Of a stretch of 64,000 nucleotides of DNA, positions 20,210-29,023 are shown piece by piece; positions within the stretch are counted from its first letter, which is position 1, and each line of letters starts with the position of its first letter. Position numbers and translations under genes: made by a program. Location: contig JACRMV010000004.1 of assembly GCA_016235025.1 (NCBI GenBank), positions 372,001 through 436,000 of the forward strand, written 5' to 3'. The notes beneath the pieces were generated by a model. The model was given only the letters and a program-made list of their open reading frames with translations. It did not search any database and was not told the DNA's origin. The DNA is from Rhodocyclales bacterium (GTDB taxonomy: Bacteria; Pseudomonadota; Gammaproteobacteria; Burkholderiales; Rhodocyclaceae).

Positions 20210-21058
20210 ATGCTCAGCCTGCTCGCCGATCCGGCGGTGTTCGCGTGGTGCGCCGGAATTCTTGGCCTGGCTGTCGGCAGCTTCCTCAACGTCGTCATTC
20301 ATCGCCTGCCGCAGATGATGGAGCGCGAATGGGCTGGTCAGTGCGCCGAGTTGCGGGGGGAGGAGGCGCCGGTTTTCGAGCCGCTCTCCCTGGCAAAGCC
20401 GCGCTCGCGCTGCCCTCACTGTGGACACATGATTTCTGCCCTGGAAAATATCCCGGTCATCAGCTGGCTTGTTTTGCGTGGCCGCTGCAAGGGCTGCGCG
20501 GCGCCGATTTCGATGCGTTATCCGCTGGTCGAACTGGCAACTGCCGTGCTGTTCGCCTTCGCCGCCTGGCATTTCGGCTTTGGCGCGACCGCTCTGGCGG
20601 CGCTGGTTTTCATCGCCGGATTGATGGCGCTGACCGGGATCGACTTTGATACGCAACTGCTGCCGGATGACATAACGCTGCCGCTGCTCTGGCTTGGCCT
20701 TGGGCTCAACATGTTTGGCGTCTTCACCGACCTGAAAAGTGCCGTGATCGGGGCCATGGCCGGTTATCTTTCGCTCTGGCTGGTGTATTGGGGCTTCAAG
20801 CTGGCGACAGGCAAGGAAGGCATGGGTTATGGCGACTTCAAGTTGCTGGCGGCGCTTGGCGCCTGGCTGGGCTGGCAGGCGTTGCCGCTGACCATTCTGC
20901 TCTCCTCGTTCGTCGGCGCCGTCATCGGCATTGCCCTGATGGTTTTTGCCCGTCATGGCCGCAATGTTCCCATCCCTTTTGGCCCCTATCTGGCGATCGC
21001 CGGCATCATCGCCCTGTTCTGGGGTAAATCACTGACACAGGCCCTGTTTGGCGCCTGA
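20210..21058 (+). CDS. pilD: Prepilin leader peptidase/N-methyltransferase
   Basis: 282 residues. PilD cleaves and methylates type IV prepilins at the inner membrane. The zinc-binding cytoplasmic loop has CPHCGH and CKGC, and the two catalytic aspartates sit in TGIDFDTQLLPDD and GYGDFKLL. It starts 8 bp after pilC. Confidence 0.96.
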   Translation: MLSLLADPAVFAWCAGILGLAVGSFLNVVIHRLPQMMEREWAGQCAELRGEEAPVFEPLSLAKPRSRCPHCGHMISALENIPVISWLVLRGRCKGCAAPISMRYPLVELATAVLFAFAAWHFGFGATALAALVFIAGLMALTGIDFDTQLLPDDITLPLLWLGLGLNMFGVFTDLKSAVIGAMAGYLSLWLVYWGFKLATGKEGMGYGDFKLLAALGAWLGWQALPLTILLSSFVGAVIGIALMVFARHGRNVPIPFGPYLAIAGIIALFWGKSLTQALFGA

Positions 21059-21136
21059 ACCTCTTGAAATCAGGGCCTTGTCGCGAAGGGCTTCGGCTAT
21101 AATCAGCGTCTTTTCCGCAATGACTGGAGAAACCCC

Positions 21137-21406
21137 ATGCCGATCTATGCTTATCGCTGCACCCAGTGCGGCTTTGAGAAGGATGTCATGCAGAAGATTA
21201 GCGATCCGCTGCTGACAGTTTGCCCAGAATGTCAGTCCACGTCGTTCGCCAAGCAACTGACCGCTCCCGGCTTTCAGCTCAAGGGCGGTGGCTGGTATGC
21301 GACCGATTTCAAGGGCGGCGGCAATAAACCTGCCGAAAAGCCGGTGACTGATTCCGCCAGCGCGCCGCCCTGCCAGGGTGGAACGGCGCCTTGCGCCTGC
21401 AACTGA
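21137..21406 (+). CDS. FmdB family zinc ribbon protein
   Basis: 89 residues with an N-terminal zinc ribbon (CTQCG ... CPECQ, about residues 9-37) and a flexible C-terminal tail containing three more cysteines (PPCQGG, PCACN). FmdB proteins are putative regulators with no settled role. It follows pilD by 78 bp and precedes a DUF502 gene. Confidence 0.9.
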   Translation: MPIYAYRCTQCGFEKDVMQKISDPLLTVCPECQSTSFAKQLTAPGFQLKGGGWYATDFKGGGNKPAEKPVTDSASAPPCQGGTAPCACN

Positions 21407-21411
21407 TTGCC

Positions 21412-22032
21412 TTGAAAAAATACTTCATCACCGGCCTGCTGATCTGGGTTCCCCTGGCGATCACCGTCTGGGTGCTGACGGCCATCATCCGCGCCATGGA
21501 TCAGTCGCTGCTGCTGCTGCCGCAGAGCCTGCAACCCGAGCGCGTATTCGGCCTCTATGTGCCGGGTGTCGGCACGCTGCTGACCTTGCTGGTCATTTTC
21601 CTCACCGGCCTGGTGACGGCCAACATCGTCGGCCAGCGCCTGCTGCGTTTCTGGGAGGGCGTGCTGGCACGCATTCCGGTGGTGAAGTCGATCTATTACA
21701 GTGTCAAGCAGGTCAGCGACACCCTGTTTTCCGGCTCGGGCGAGGCCTTCCGCAAAGTCCTGCTGGTGCGCTATCCGCATCCCGAAGCATGGGCCGTGGC
21801 ATTTCAAACGGGCAACCCGGCATGGGATATCGCGGACATGCTGCCGGACGAATACGTTGGAATTTTCATTCCGACGGCGCCGAGTCCCGTCAATGGCTTT
21901 TTCTTTTTCGTCAAGCGCAAGGATGTCATCGAACTCGACATGAGCGTCGATGATGCGCTGAAATACATCGTGTCCATGGGCGTTGTCACTCCGCCGATGA
22001 AGAATCCGCTTGGACGTGCCCAGAATCAATAA
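21412..22032 (+). CDS. DUF502 family inner membrane protein
   Basis: About 206 residues with two N-terminal transmembrane helices (ITGLLIWVPLAITVWVL and LLTLLVIFLTGLVTANIVG) and a soluble C-terminal DUF502 region (RIPVVKSIYYSVKQVSDTL). No ATG is available; TTG at 21412 gives the common family N-terminus starting KKYFITGLL, while TTG at 21391 would overlap fmdB. Function unknown. A hairpin at 22037-22051 separates it from aspS. Confidence 0.85.
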   Translation: MKKYFITGLLIWVPLAITVWVLTAIIRAMDQSLLLLPQSLQPERVFGLYVPGVGTLLTLLVIFLTGLVTANIVGQRLLRFWEGVLARIPVVKSIYYSVKQVSDTLFSGSGEAFRKVLLVRYPHPEAWAVAFQTGNPAWDIADMLPDEYVGIFIPTAPSPVNGFFFFVKRKDVIELDMSVDDALKYIVSMGVVTPPMKNPLGRAQNQ

Positions 22033-22078
22033 TTACCCGCCGCTCTGGCGGCGTATTTCATCCTAGTCCGGAACTTTT

Positions 22079-23884
22079 ATGCGTACTCACTATTGCGGCC
22101 AGATCAACGCCTCCCATGTCGACCAGACCATTACCCTTTGCGGCTGGAACCACCGCCGGCGCGACCATGGCGGTGTCATTTTCATCGATTTGCGCGACCG
22201 CGAAGGCATGGCGCAGATCGTCTGTGATCCGGACCGGCCCGAGATGTTCAAGGTGGCCGAGGAGGTGCGCAACGAGTACGTGCTGCGTGTCACCGGCCGG
22301 GTGCGGCGCCGTCCCGCCGGCACCGAGAATTCCAACCTCTCGACCGGCGAGATCGAGATTCTTTGCCATGAACTGGAAGTGCTCAACACCGCGGTGACGC
22401 CGCCCTTCCAGCTTGATGATGACCATTTATCGGAAAACGTGCGCCTCACCCATCGCGTGATCGACCTGCGCCGCCCGCAAATGCAGAAGAACCTGATGTT
22501 GCGCTACAAGGTGGCGATGGCCTTTCGCCGCTTTCTCGATGAACAGGGCTTCATCGACATCGAGACGCCGATGCTGACCAAGTCAACGCCGGAAGGCGCG
22601 CGCGATTACCTGGTGCCGTCGCGCGTCCATCCGGGCCAGTTCTTTGCGTTGCCGCAGTCGCCACAATTGTTCAAACAGTTGCTGATGGTGGCCGGCTACG
22701 ACCGTTATTACCAGATCACCAAGTGCTTCCGCGATGAAGATCTGCGCGCCGACCGGCAGCCGGAATTTACCCAGGTCGATATCGAGACGTCGTTCCTGAC
22801 CGAGGAGCAGATTACCGCGCTGATGGAAGCGATGATCCGCAGCGTGTTCAAGACGGCCCTCGATGTTGATTTGCCCAATCCATTCCCGCGCATGACTTAT
22901 GCCGAAGCCATGCGGCGCTTCGGTTCGGACAAACCCGATCTGCGTGTCACGCTTGAGCTGGTCGATGTCACCAATGCCGTAACCGACGTTGCCTTCAAGG
23001 TATTCAGCGGCCCCGCCACTACCGGCGGGCGCGTCGCTGCGCTGCGCATTCCCGGTGGCGGCAGTGGCGAAAAGGCCATGACGCGCAGCGAGATCGATGC
23101 CTATACCGAATTCGTCAAAATTTACGGCGCCAAGGGGCTGGCCTACATCAAGGTCAATGACGCCAGCAAACTCAACGAAGAAGGCCTGCAGTCGCCGATC
23201 GTCAAGAACCTTCATGAAAAGGCGCTGGCCGAAATCGTCGTCCGTACCGGCGCGCAATCCGGCGACCTGATTTTCTTCGGCGCCGACAAGACCAAAATCG
23301 TCAATGATGCACTCGGCGCACTGCGCAGCAAGATCGGCCACGAGAAAGCCTATCTCACCGGTGAAGCCTGGCGCCCGCTGTGGGTTGTGGATTTCCCGAT
23401 GTTCGAATACGACGACGAAAACAAGCGCTGGAATTCCTGTCATCACCCATTCACCAGCCCGAAGGATGGTCACGAGGAACTCATGACCAGCGACCCTGGA
23501 GCATGCCTGGCCAAGGCCTACGACCTGGCCTTGAATGGCTGGGAAATGGGCGGCGGTTCGGTGCGTATCCATCGTGCAGAGATGCAGGAGAAAGTGTTTG
23601 CCGCACTTGGCATCGGCCCAGAAGAGCAGCAGGCCAAGTTCGGCTTCCTGCTCGATGCGCTCAAGTATGGCGCACCGCCGCACGGCGGCCTGGCCTTCGG
23701 CCTCGACCGCATCGTCACCATGATGGCTGGCGCCGAGTCGATCCGCGACGTGATCGCCTTCCCCAAGACGCAGCGCGCGCAGTGCCTGCTGACCGATGCG
23801 CCTTCCGATGTGGATGAAAAGCAGTTGCGCGAACTGCATATCCGCTTGCGACAGAAAGTGGAAACCCAGGTCGAAGTCGGCTGA
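22079..23884 (+). CDS. aspS: Aspartyl-tRNA synthetase (bacterial type)
   Basis: 601 residues, full bacterial length: N-terminal OB anticodon-binding domain (about 1-100), class II catalytic core with [24 protein letters not shown] (motif 2), a GAD insertion domain, and [10 protein letters not shown] (motif 3). Without gatCAB context I cannot say whether it is discriminating or also makes Asp-tRNA-Asn. Confidence 0.97.
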   Translation: MRTHYCGQINASHVDQTITLCGWNHRRRDHGGVIFIDLRDREGMAQIVCDPDRPEMFKVAEEVRNEYVLRVTGRVRRRPAGTENSNLSTGEIEILCHELEVLNTAVTPPFQLDDDHLSENVRLTHRVIDLRRPQMQKNLMLRYKVAMAFRRFLDEQGFIDIETPMLTKSTPEGARDYLVPSRVHPGQFFALPQSPQLFKQLLMVAGYDRYYQITKCFRDEDLRADRQPEFTQVDIETSFLTEEQITALMEAMIRSVFKTALDVDLPNPFPRMTYAEAMRRFGSDKPDLRVTLELVDVTNAVTDVAFKVFSGPATTGGRVAALRIPGGGSGEKAMTRSEIDAYTEFVKIYGAKGLAYIKVNDASKLNEEGLQSPIVKNLHEKALAEIVVRTGAQSGDLIFFGADKTKIVNDALGALRSKIGHEKAYLTGEAWRPLWVVDFPMFEYDDENKRWNSCHHPFTSPKDGHEELMTSDPGACLAKAYDLALNGWEMGGGSVRIHRAEMQEKVFAALGIGPEEQQAKFGFLLDALKYGAPPHGGLAFGLDRIVTMMAGAESIRDVIAFPKTQRAQCLLTDAPSDVDEKQLRELHIRLRQKVETQVEVG

Positions 23885-23912
23885 CGTCTGCGTGCCGACG
23901 GGTCATTGCATC

Positions 23913-24248
23913 ATGCGCTACCTGCTTGCACTGCTTTGCACCGGCTTCGCGCTTGCAGCTACGGCGGGCGGAAGTGTTGGCGTCGCGCAGTTGCCGCCGG
24001 AGGCGCGCGAAACGCTGCATTTGATCGATCAGGGCGGCCCCTTTTCCTCACGCCGCGATGGCATCGTTTTCAACAATTTCGAACGCCGCCTGCCGGCCCG
24101 TCCCCGTGGTTATTACCATGAATACACGGTGCCGACGCCGGGCAGCCGCACCCGCGGCGCGCGCCGCATCATCACCGGCGGCGATCCGCCCGGCGAGTTC
24201 CATTACACTGACGACCACTACCGCAGCTTCCGCAGGATTCAGCGATGA
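23913..24248 (+). CDS. Secreted guanyl-specific ribonuclease of the barnase/RNase Sa type
   Basis: 111 residues with a signal peptide (RYLLALLCTGFALAATAGG). The mature part matches the microbial N1/T1 RNase fold: GIVFNNFERRLP, then GYYHEYTVPTPGSRTRGARRI and FHYTDDHYRSFRRI. The likely catalytic residues are the Glu of YHEY, the Arg of ARRI and the His of DDHY, all present. Upstream in-frame codons overlap aspS, so the ATG just before the signal peptide is chosen. It overlaps the barstar gene by 4 bp (ATGA), forming a toxin-inhibitor pair. Confidence 0.88.
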   Translation: MRYLLALLCTGFALAATAGGSVGVAQLPPEARETLHLIDQGGPFSSRRDGIVFNNFERRLPARPRGYYHEYTVPTPGSRTRGARRIITGGDPPGEFHYTDDHYRSFRRIQR

Positions 24249-24700
24249 GCGTTGCCCACTATCAGGCCCTGTTTGGCTCTGCTTCCCACGCCGGTGTCTA
24301 CCACCTGCCGCAGGGGGATCGGCACGACCTGATCGCAGGCGCCGAAGCGGCCGGCTGCCTGGTGCAGCAGGTTGATCTGCGCGGCGCCCGCAATCGTGAT
24401 GAATTGCTTGAGGCCATTGGCCGCAGCCTTGGCTTTCCCGAGTGGTTTGGCCACAACTGGGATGCCCTGAACGACTGCCTGCTCGACATGGGCTGGCGGC
24501 CTGCAGAGGGTTACGTCATCATCCTTGAGCATTGCGATGGCATCCATGCCCGCGCCGAAGGTGACTTTGTCACCCTGATGCAGGTAATCCAGGCCGTTGC
24601 CAACGAATGGCGCGAGCAAGACGTGCCGTTCTGGTGTCTGGTCGACATGCAGGCCGATGGCCTCGCCTGGCTGCCCACGGTTGCCCAGCCCGGGCAATGA
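24245..24700 (+). CDS. Barstar family ribonuclease inhibitor
   Basis: 151 residues. The barstar fold signature is visible in GRSLGFPEWFGHNWDALNDCLLDMGW (about residues 58-83), where the Trp/Asp-rich helix contacts the RNase active site. There is no signal peptide, so it should protect the cytoplasm. It overlaps both the RNase gene before it and the Nudix gene after it by ATGA, so all three are probably translated from one message. Confidence 0.88.
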   Translation: MSVAHYQALFGSASHAGVYHLPQGDRHDLIAGAEAAGCLVQQVDLRGARNRDELLEAIGRSLGFPEWFGHNWDALNDCLLDMGWRPAEGYVIILEHCDGIHARAEGDFVTLMQVIQAVANEWREQDVPFWCLVDMQADGLAWLPTVAQPGQ

Positions 24701-25158
24701 AATTCAAGAAACCGGTTTCCGTCCTCGTCGTCATTCACACGCCGGCGCTTGCCGTCCTGCTGCTCGAACGCACGCGGCATCCTGGCTTCTGGCAGTCGGT
24801 CACCGGCAGCCAGGAGGACGACGAACCGCTGCGTGAAACGGCACGACGCGAAGTGCTGGAAGAAACCGGCATCGTCGTGGCCGATGGTGATCTGCTCGAC
24901 TGGCAACAAACCAACTGTTTCGAAATTTTTCCAGAATGGCGCCATCGCTATGCGCCGGGGGTGACGCATAACACCGAGCATGTCTTCAGCCTCTGCGTGC
25001 CGGCCGGGATACCGGTGACGGTGGCGCCCGCAGAACATCTTGGCTATCGCTGGCTGCCCTGGTCGCAGGCCGCCGCAGAATGTTTTTCATGGAGCAACCG
25101 CGATGCGATCCTGGCCTTGCCGCAACGCTTTTCACCCGGTTACGCCAGAGAAACGTAA
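24697..25158 (+). CDS. nudB: Dihydroneopterin triphosphate diphosphatase (Nudix)
   Basis: 153 residues. The Nudix box G(x5)E(x7)REVxEETGI is complete (GSQEDDEPLRETARREVLEETGI region). The N-terminus MKFKKPVSVLVVIHTP and the position near aspS match NudB, which removes pyrophosphate from dihydroneopterin triphosphate in folate synthesis. ATG at 24697 overlaps the barstar stop. Confidence 0.88.
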   Translation: MKFKKPVSVLVVIHTPALAVLLLERTRHPGFWQSVTGSQEDDEPLRETARREVLEETGIVVADGDLLDWQQTNCFEIFPEWRHRYAPGVTHNTEHVFSLCVPAGIPVTVAPAEHLGYRWLPWSQAAAECFSWSNRDAILALPQRFSPGYARET

Positions 25159-25230
25159 GGTCTGCGGCCGCCTGCGACAAACGAGTGCGATGCCGTGGAG
25201 CCGGACGCAGCCAGGCAAAACGCCGTCCCG

Positions 25231-25345
25231 CCATCCGCTACGGCGAGGAGACTTGCCCGCGAAGCGGAAAGCCCAAGTCTGCAAAGCTGGGCGTTTTTTG
25301 CCCGACCGCCTTGTAGCGCAGTTGTTTCATCAGCGCCGGCTTTTT
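25231..25345 (-). repeat. Long (115 bp) dispersed-element copy A
   Basis: Near-identical to copies at 30681-30795 and 36748-36860. Read on the minus strand it starts AAAAAGCCGGCGCTGATG directly at the stop codon of the GMC oxidoreductase and ends ...GTAGCGGATGG. Internal pairing: AGACTTG with CAAGTCT enclosing CCGC-TTC-GCGG, and GGGC/GCCC around an A/T run. About nine differences from copy B over the full length. Confidence 0.85.
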
Positions 25346-27035
25346 ATCCGGCCCGCCCCAGCTGGGCTGCGATCTTGTCGCCCACGCGCAGCGCGTTGGC
25401 GTAGATGGTCCAGGTGTAGGTCACGCTGCCGCCGGTTGGCATGAAGCTGCCGTCGGCGACGAACAGGTTGTCGACGCCGTGCATCCGGCAGTCGGCATCC
25501 AGCACCGAACTGCGTGGATCGTTGCCGAAGCGGCAGCCGCCGCCCATCAGGTTGGTCGGCGGCGCGGCGGAGACGCTGGCGACGGTGTCGCGGGCGCCGA
25601 TCGCGGCCAGCACCTGGCGGCCTTTTTCTGCCAGATAGCCACCGACTTTCAGGTCGTGTGGATGGGCGCCAATGCGCACGCTGGCAACCGGCTGGCCCCA
25701 TTTGTCCCTGACCCCGGGGTCCAGGCGAACGAAGCAGTTGTCGGTCGGCAACCAGTCCACGAAGACTTCGCAATCGATTCGTCGCTCGCCACGAATGGTG
25801 GTTTCCATGCGGCGTTTCAGGGCGCTGCCCCAGACCAGCTTGCCAGCGTCGTCGCGGGTCAGCGCCGTGGCGCGCGAGACCACGTTGGGGTGATGGAACA
25901 GGAAGTCCATCACGCCGCCCTTGACGCGACCCAGCGTCGGGTCGTCGATTACATACCAGTCGTGCAGCGTGCGATTGACGAAGGGGCCGACGGCCTGCAC
26001 CTGCGCCGTGCGCGCGGCATCGAGCTCGGCGTAAACAAAACGCCCGTGGCTGATGCCGCCGCCGGAAAAAATCAGGTTGCGACCGACTTGCCCGTAACGG
26101 TTGCCCAGGCCGTGCGGATGACGCGGGCCGCGGCTGGAGAGCAAAAGGCGCGAGGTTTCGACTGCCTGGCAGGCAACGACGTAGATGCGGGCATCGACCG
26201 TGTGTTTTTTCCCGGCCTGGTCACGGTAGATGGCGCCGTTGACGCGCCCCCGGGCATCGCTGGAGAGGCGCAGCACATGGCTGTGCGGGCGCACTTCGCA
26301 ACGGCCGGTGGCGACGGCTTCGTCGAGCAGCGCGGCGCGCGAGCTGCCCTTGGCACCGGTGGCGCAACCGTAGCTGCCGCAGTAGCCGGCATATTCGCAG
26401 CTGCGCCGCTTGCCTTTCGGTTGCGAGAGCACGGCGCGCGGCAGCGGCAACGAGTGGAAGCCGAGCTGCTCGCAGGCGGTGTCGATCCAGGCCGAGACCG
26501 GGTGTTCGGCTGTCGGCGGATAAGGAAAATCCGGTGTCGAGCGCGGCTCCAGAAAACGGTGTGGCACGACCTTGCCGGAGACGCCGACCGCACGCTCCAC
26601 CTCGGCGTAATAAGGCTCCAGATCGTCATAGCCGATCGGCCAGTCGACGACATTGGCGCCGGCGATCGGGCCGAATTCCGAGCGCAGGCGGAAATCGACC
26701 GGTTTCAGGCGATGGAAGAAGCCGGACATGAAATTGCTGGAACCGCCGACCACGTTGCCATTCCAGAAATCATAGTCGGCTTCGCTGGTCGGTGTGGCGT
26801 TCCAGTCACCTTCGCCGTCGGGCTCCTCGACGACGTGCCGTTCATCGCGCAGGTCAGGGGTGTAAACGCTGCGCCGGCAGCAGGCGAGTTCATCCTTGAA
26901 GTAGTCGGCCTCGGTGAACCACGGCCCCTTTTCCAGCACCAGTACCCGGAAACCGGCCATCGTCAGACGCCAGGCCGCCGCGCCACCGCCGGCCCCGCTG
27001 CCGATGATGCAGACATCGTAATCGCTCATTTCCAT
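25344..27035 (-). CDS. GMC family FAD-dependent dehydrogenase, catalytic subunit
   Basis: 563 residues. The N-terminal FAD motif is GSGAGGGAAAWRL and the C-terminal GMC domain ends GGSVTYTWTIYANALRVGD. A cysteine-rich stretch (SCEYAGYCGSYGC, about residues 212-224) is like the 3Fe-4S region of bacterial FAD glucose/sorbitol dehydrogenases. The preceding gene encodes the Tat-exported small subunit, so the pair likely oxidises a sugar or alcohol in the periplasm and passes electrons to a cytochrome not encoded here. Start at 27035 or 27029. Element copy A begins at its stop codon. Confidence 0.88.
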   Translation of the reverse strand: MEMSDYDVCIIGSGAGGGAAAWRLTMAGFRVLVLEKGPWFTEADYFKDELACCRRSVYTPDLRDERHVVEEPDGEGDWNATPTSEADYDFWNGNVVGGSSNFMSGFFHRLKPVDFRLRSEFGPIAGANVVDWPIGYDDLEPYYAEVERAVGVSGKVVPHRFLEPRSTPDFPYPPTAEHPVSAWIDTACEQLGFHSLPLPRAVLSQPKGKRRSCEYAGYCGSYGCATGAKGSSRAALLDEAVATGRCEVRPHSHVLRLSSDARGRVNGAIYRDQAGKKHTVDARIYVVACQAVETSRLLLSSRGPRHPHGLGNRYGQVGRNLIFSGGGISHGRFVYAELDAARTAQVQAVGPFVNRTLHDWYVIDDPTLGRVKGGVMDFLFHHPNVVSRATALTRDDAGKLVWGSALKRRMETTIRGERRIDCEVFVDWLPTDNCFVRLDPGVRDKWGQPVASVRIGAHPHDLKVGGYLAEKGRQVLAAIGARDTVASVSAAPPTNLMGGGCRFGNDPRSSVLDADCRMHGVDNLFVADGSFMPTGGSVTYTWTIYANALRVGDKIAAQLGRAG

Positions 27036-27619
27036 GCCCCGTGACGTTTGTCGACGCTCGGCCGCGGAAAGCCCGGCGTGTGACCCAGCCAGGCCCAGCC
27101 GACGCCATTCGGGTTGCCGCCGTAGACCGGATCGGTCAGCAGGGCCTCGCAGATGTAGAACAGCAGTGTCGACAGCCAGTGTTCGCCCTGGTCGCTGGCG
27201 GCGATTTCATGCAGCAACTGCGCGCGCTGGTCGCCTGCCAGGGCGAGAAAGCCGGCATGCCGTCGTTGCCGGCTCAGGTCGTCGAGCCAGTCGGCGCCTT
27301 TCAGGATCAGCCGGTTTTCGTCGAGGTCGCGCCTCGGCTCGGCGAGCACGCCGCGCAGGTAGCCGAGGGCATTGATTTCGCGCGCACCGGGTGCATCGGG
27401 TTCAGAGGGAAAGAGGATGTCCTGTACGGTAGCGATCAGCAGCCAGGGATCGCTGCGGCGCGCTTTCGCCGCAGCGTCATTCGACAACAACGGGAACAGC
27501 ACCGCCAGGCTGCCGCCAGTGGCGGCGAGCAAAAAACGGCGGCGCGAAAGCAAGGCCTGCCGCCAGTCAGCCAGTTCGGCGAGCGGCGGTGCTGCGGGGT
27601 CGGGATGGCGTCGATTCAT
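27026..27619 (-). CDS. Gluconate 2-dehydrogenase subunit 3-like Tat-exported small subunit
   Basis: 197 residues with a twin-arginine signal (SRRRFLLAATGGSLAVLFPLL, about 30-50). The remainder matches the gluconate 2-dehydrogenase subunit 3 family, which carries the GMC catalytic subunit through the Tat system. The frame is open upstream, but ATG at 27619 overlaps the CWC stop (ATGA). Its own stop overlaps the catalytic subunit start by 10 bp. Confidence 0.85.
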   Translation of the reverse strand: MNRRHPDPAAPPLAELADWRQALLSRRRFLLAATGGSLAVLFPLLSNDAAAKARRSDPWLLIATVQDILFPSEPDAPGAREINALGYLRGVLAEPRRDLDENRLILKGADWLDDLSRQRRHAGFLALAGDQRAQLLHEIAASDQGEHWLSTLLFYICEALLTDPVYGGNPNGVGWAWLGHTPGFPRPSVDKRHGAWK

Positions 27620-27822
27620 GAGGTAGAGCGTGGAGTCGAAGGCGCAGAGTCCGCCAGCAGGCGCAGGCAGTCGGGGCAGAAGCAGCGCCCGAGCAGCGGC
27701 TCGGGCGGCTGGATGGACGGCAGCCGGGCACACCAGCAGACGGCGTGCCCGGCTGTCATGCCGCAGGTGAAGGCGACGCCGCAGCGCGGGCAGCAGGAGG
27801 TGGCGGATGCTGTATCCGCCAT
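27616..27822 (-). CDS. Small cysteine-rich CWC family protein
   Basis: 68 residues. CPRCGVAFTCGMTAG, then CWCARLP and CFCPDCL give eight cysteines in the pattern of the cysteine-rich CWC family. It likely binds zinc or another metal; function unknown. ATG at 27822 is chosen because the in-frame upstream ATG at 27867 would make the element copy at 27831-27854 part of the protein (residues EKSALAERC). Confidence 0.75.
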   Translation of the reverse strand: MADTASATSCCPRCGVAFTCGMTAGHAVCWCARLPSIQPPEPLLGRCFCPDCLRLLADSAPSTPRSTS

Positions 27823-27830
27823 AGCGCCAC

Positions 27831-27854
27831 ACCGTTCCGCCAGCGCCGACTTTT
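27831..27854 (-). repeat. Short dispersed-element copy upstream of the CWC gene
   Basis: On the minus strand it reads AAAAGTCGGCGCTGG then CGGAACGGT. It lies about 30 bp after the stop of the HvfA-like gene at 27885 and in sense orientation to it. If the longer CWC start were used, the element would be translated. Confidence 0.65.
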
Positions 27855-27884
27855 CAGCAATGACCATTGTTCATGCAAGGCAGA

Positions 27885-28274
27885 TCATTTTGTTTCCGCG
27901 GCTTGTGGTGTGGCCGGCGGGGCAGCCTTCATGCTGGCGTCACACTTCATGCCTTTTTTCATTCCGGCGCCGCACTTCATTTCAGCACCGCACTTCATGT
28001 CCTTCATCTTTTCCATGCATTTGCATTTGCAGCCGCATCCATCGCCTTCACCCATGCACTGGGCTTTTTCCTTCTTCATTCCTGCACCGCATTTCATTTC
28101 TTCCTTGCCCATGCTGGCGCCGCACTTCATTTCCTTGCCTGCTTCAGCTGCCGCAAGCTGGGTGCCGCGGGCCGGAGTGGCGAATGGATTGTCGGCGGCA
28201 AAGGCCGTGGGGCTCAGTGCGGCGACAGCCAGGATGGCGCTGGCGAGGAGTGATACTACAGAAGTCTTGTTCAT
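27885..28274 (-). CDS. Secreted Cys/Met-rich HvfA-like precursor (second copy, diverged)
   Basis: 129 residues. Signal peptide (about 1-26, ending AFA), then ADNPFATPARGTQLAAAE, a leader like that of HvfA-family RiPP precursors, then a low-complexity core with repeated KCGAGM/EMKCGASM units and a central CGCKCKC block. Ten cysteines and many methionines make Cu(I) or similar binding plausible. The usual EGKCG motif is replaced by EMKCG. It follows the DoxX gene by 110 bp. Whether it is post-translationally modified is unknown. Confidence 0.75.
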   Translation of the reverse strand: MNKTSVVSLLASAILAVAALSPTAFAADNPFATPARGTQLAAAEAGKEMKCGASMGKEEMKCGAGMKKEKAQCMGEGDGCGCKCKCMEKMKDMKCGAEMKCGAGMKKGMKCDASMKAAPPATPQAAETK

Positions 28275-28384
28275 GGCGGTTCTCCTTGAATGACGAATGA
28301 CGAATGGCACGATGCCATCGGGTGTCCGGTGCGCAGCGGCCGACCGGATGTATAAAGCATAGCAGATGCAGGCAGCGGGAGTGT

Positions 28385-28888
28385 TCAGCCCCGCGCCCTG
28401 CCGAAGTAACTGCGGGCGACCCAGGCATCGAGCGAGAGACGGCCGGGACCGGAAAGGATCAGCGGGATCAGCATCGCCAGGAAGATCAGCGGCAGCTTGA
28501 AATTGCCGTGACCGTCGTCGCTGATGACATAGCCCTGGGCGAGTTCGGCGAGCGAATGCCATTCCGCCGGCCAGTGCGCCACCGCGATGGCGACCACGGT
28601 CAGGATGAACAGCGCGGTGGCAAAAAAACGGGTGCCGAGGCCGATCATCAGGGCAATGCCGCCGACGATCTCGAACCCGGTCGCCATCTGCCAGTTGACA
28701 TCGGGCGACACCAGACTGAACGGCCAGGGGAATTTGTCGGCGACTTCGCCAAACCAGTTCTCGCCGCGGAATTTTTCCAGACCGGAGTCGAGAAATTCCC
28801 ACCCCAGGAGGAGGCGCAGGGCGAGCATGCCGAGCCACTGACCGACCTTGTCGATGAAGTCAAGCAGAATGTAGGCGAGATGTTTCAT
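28385..28888 (-). CDS. DoxX family membrane protein (HvfX-like)
   Basis: 167 residues with four predicted helices and the DoxX pattern (LRLLLGWEFLDSGLEKF, FEIVGGIALMIGLGTRF). Proteins of this type (HvfX/BufD) accompany HvfA-family precursors. Here it sits between two such precursors. It may serve metal or redox handling at the inner membrane; the mechanism is not established. Confidence 0.82.
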   Translation of the reverse strand: MKHLAYILLDFIDKVGQWLGMLALRLLLGWEFLDSGLEKFRGENWFGEVADKFPWPFSLVSPDVNWQMATGFEIVGGIALMIGLGTRFFATALFILTVVAIAVAHWPAEWHSLAELAQGYVISDDGHGNFKLPLIFLAMLIPLILSGPGRLSLDAWVARSYFGRARG

Positions 28889-29023
28889 TTTTCATGACTC
28901 CGGTAAGTGGTGCTGAACCGAAGAAGCCGGCGGTTCCGCTACCCCGGCCTTCAGGTCGGGAAGCAGCTCCCGCCTGAAGCCGGGGCCTGGCCTGAAGTCG
29001 CGGCGAATTTCAGGTTGTCCGGC

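Noticed and set aside
28944-28982. Imperfect inverted repeat near the end of the HvfA-like gene (CCGGCCTTCAGG / CCTGAAGCCGGGG)
   Set aside because: It may be a weak terminator, but it has no T-run and the pairing is interrupted, so it was not listed.
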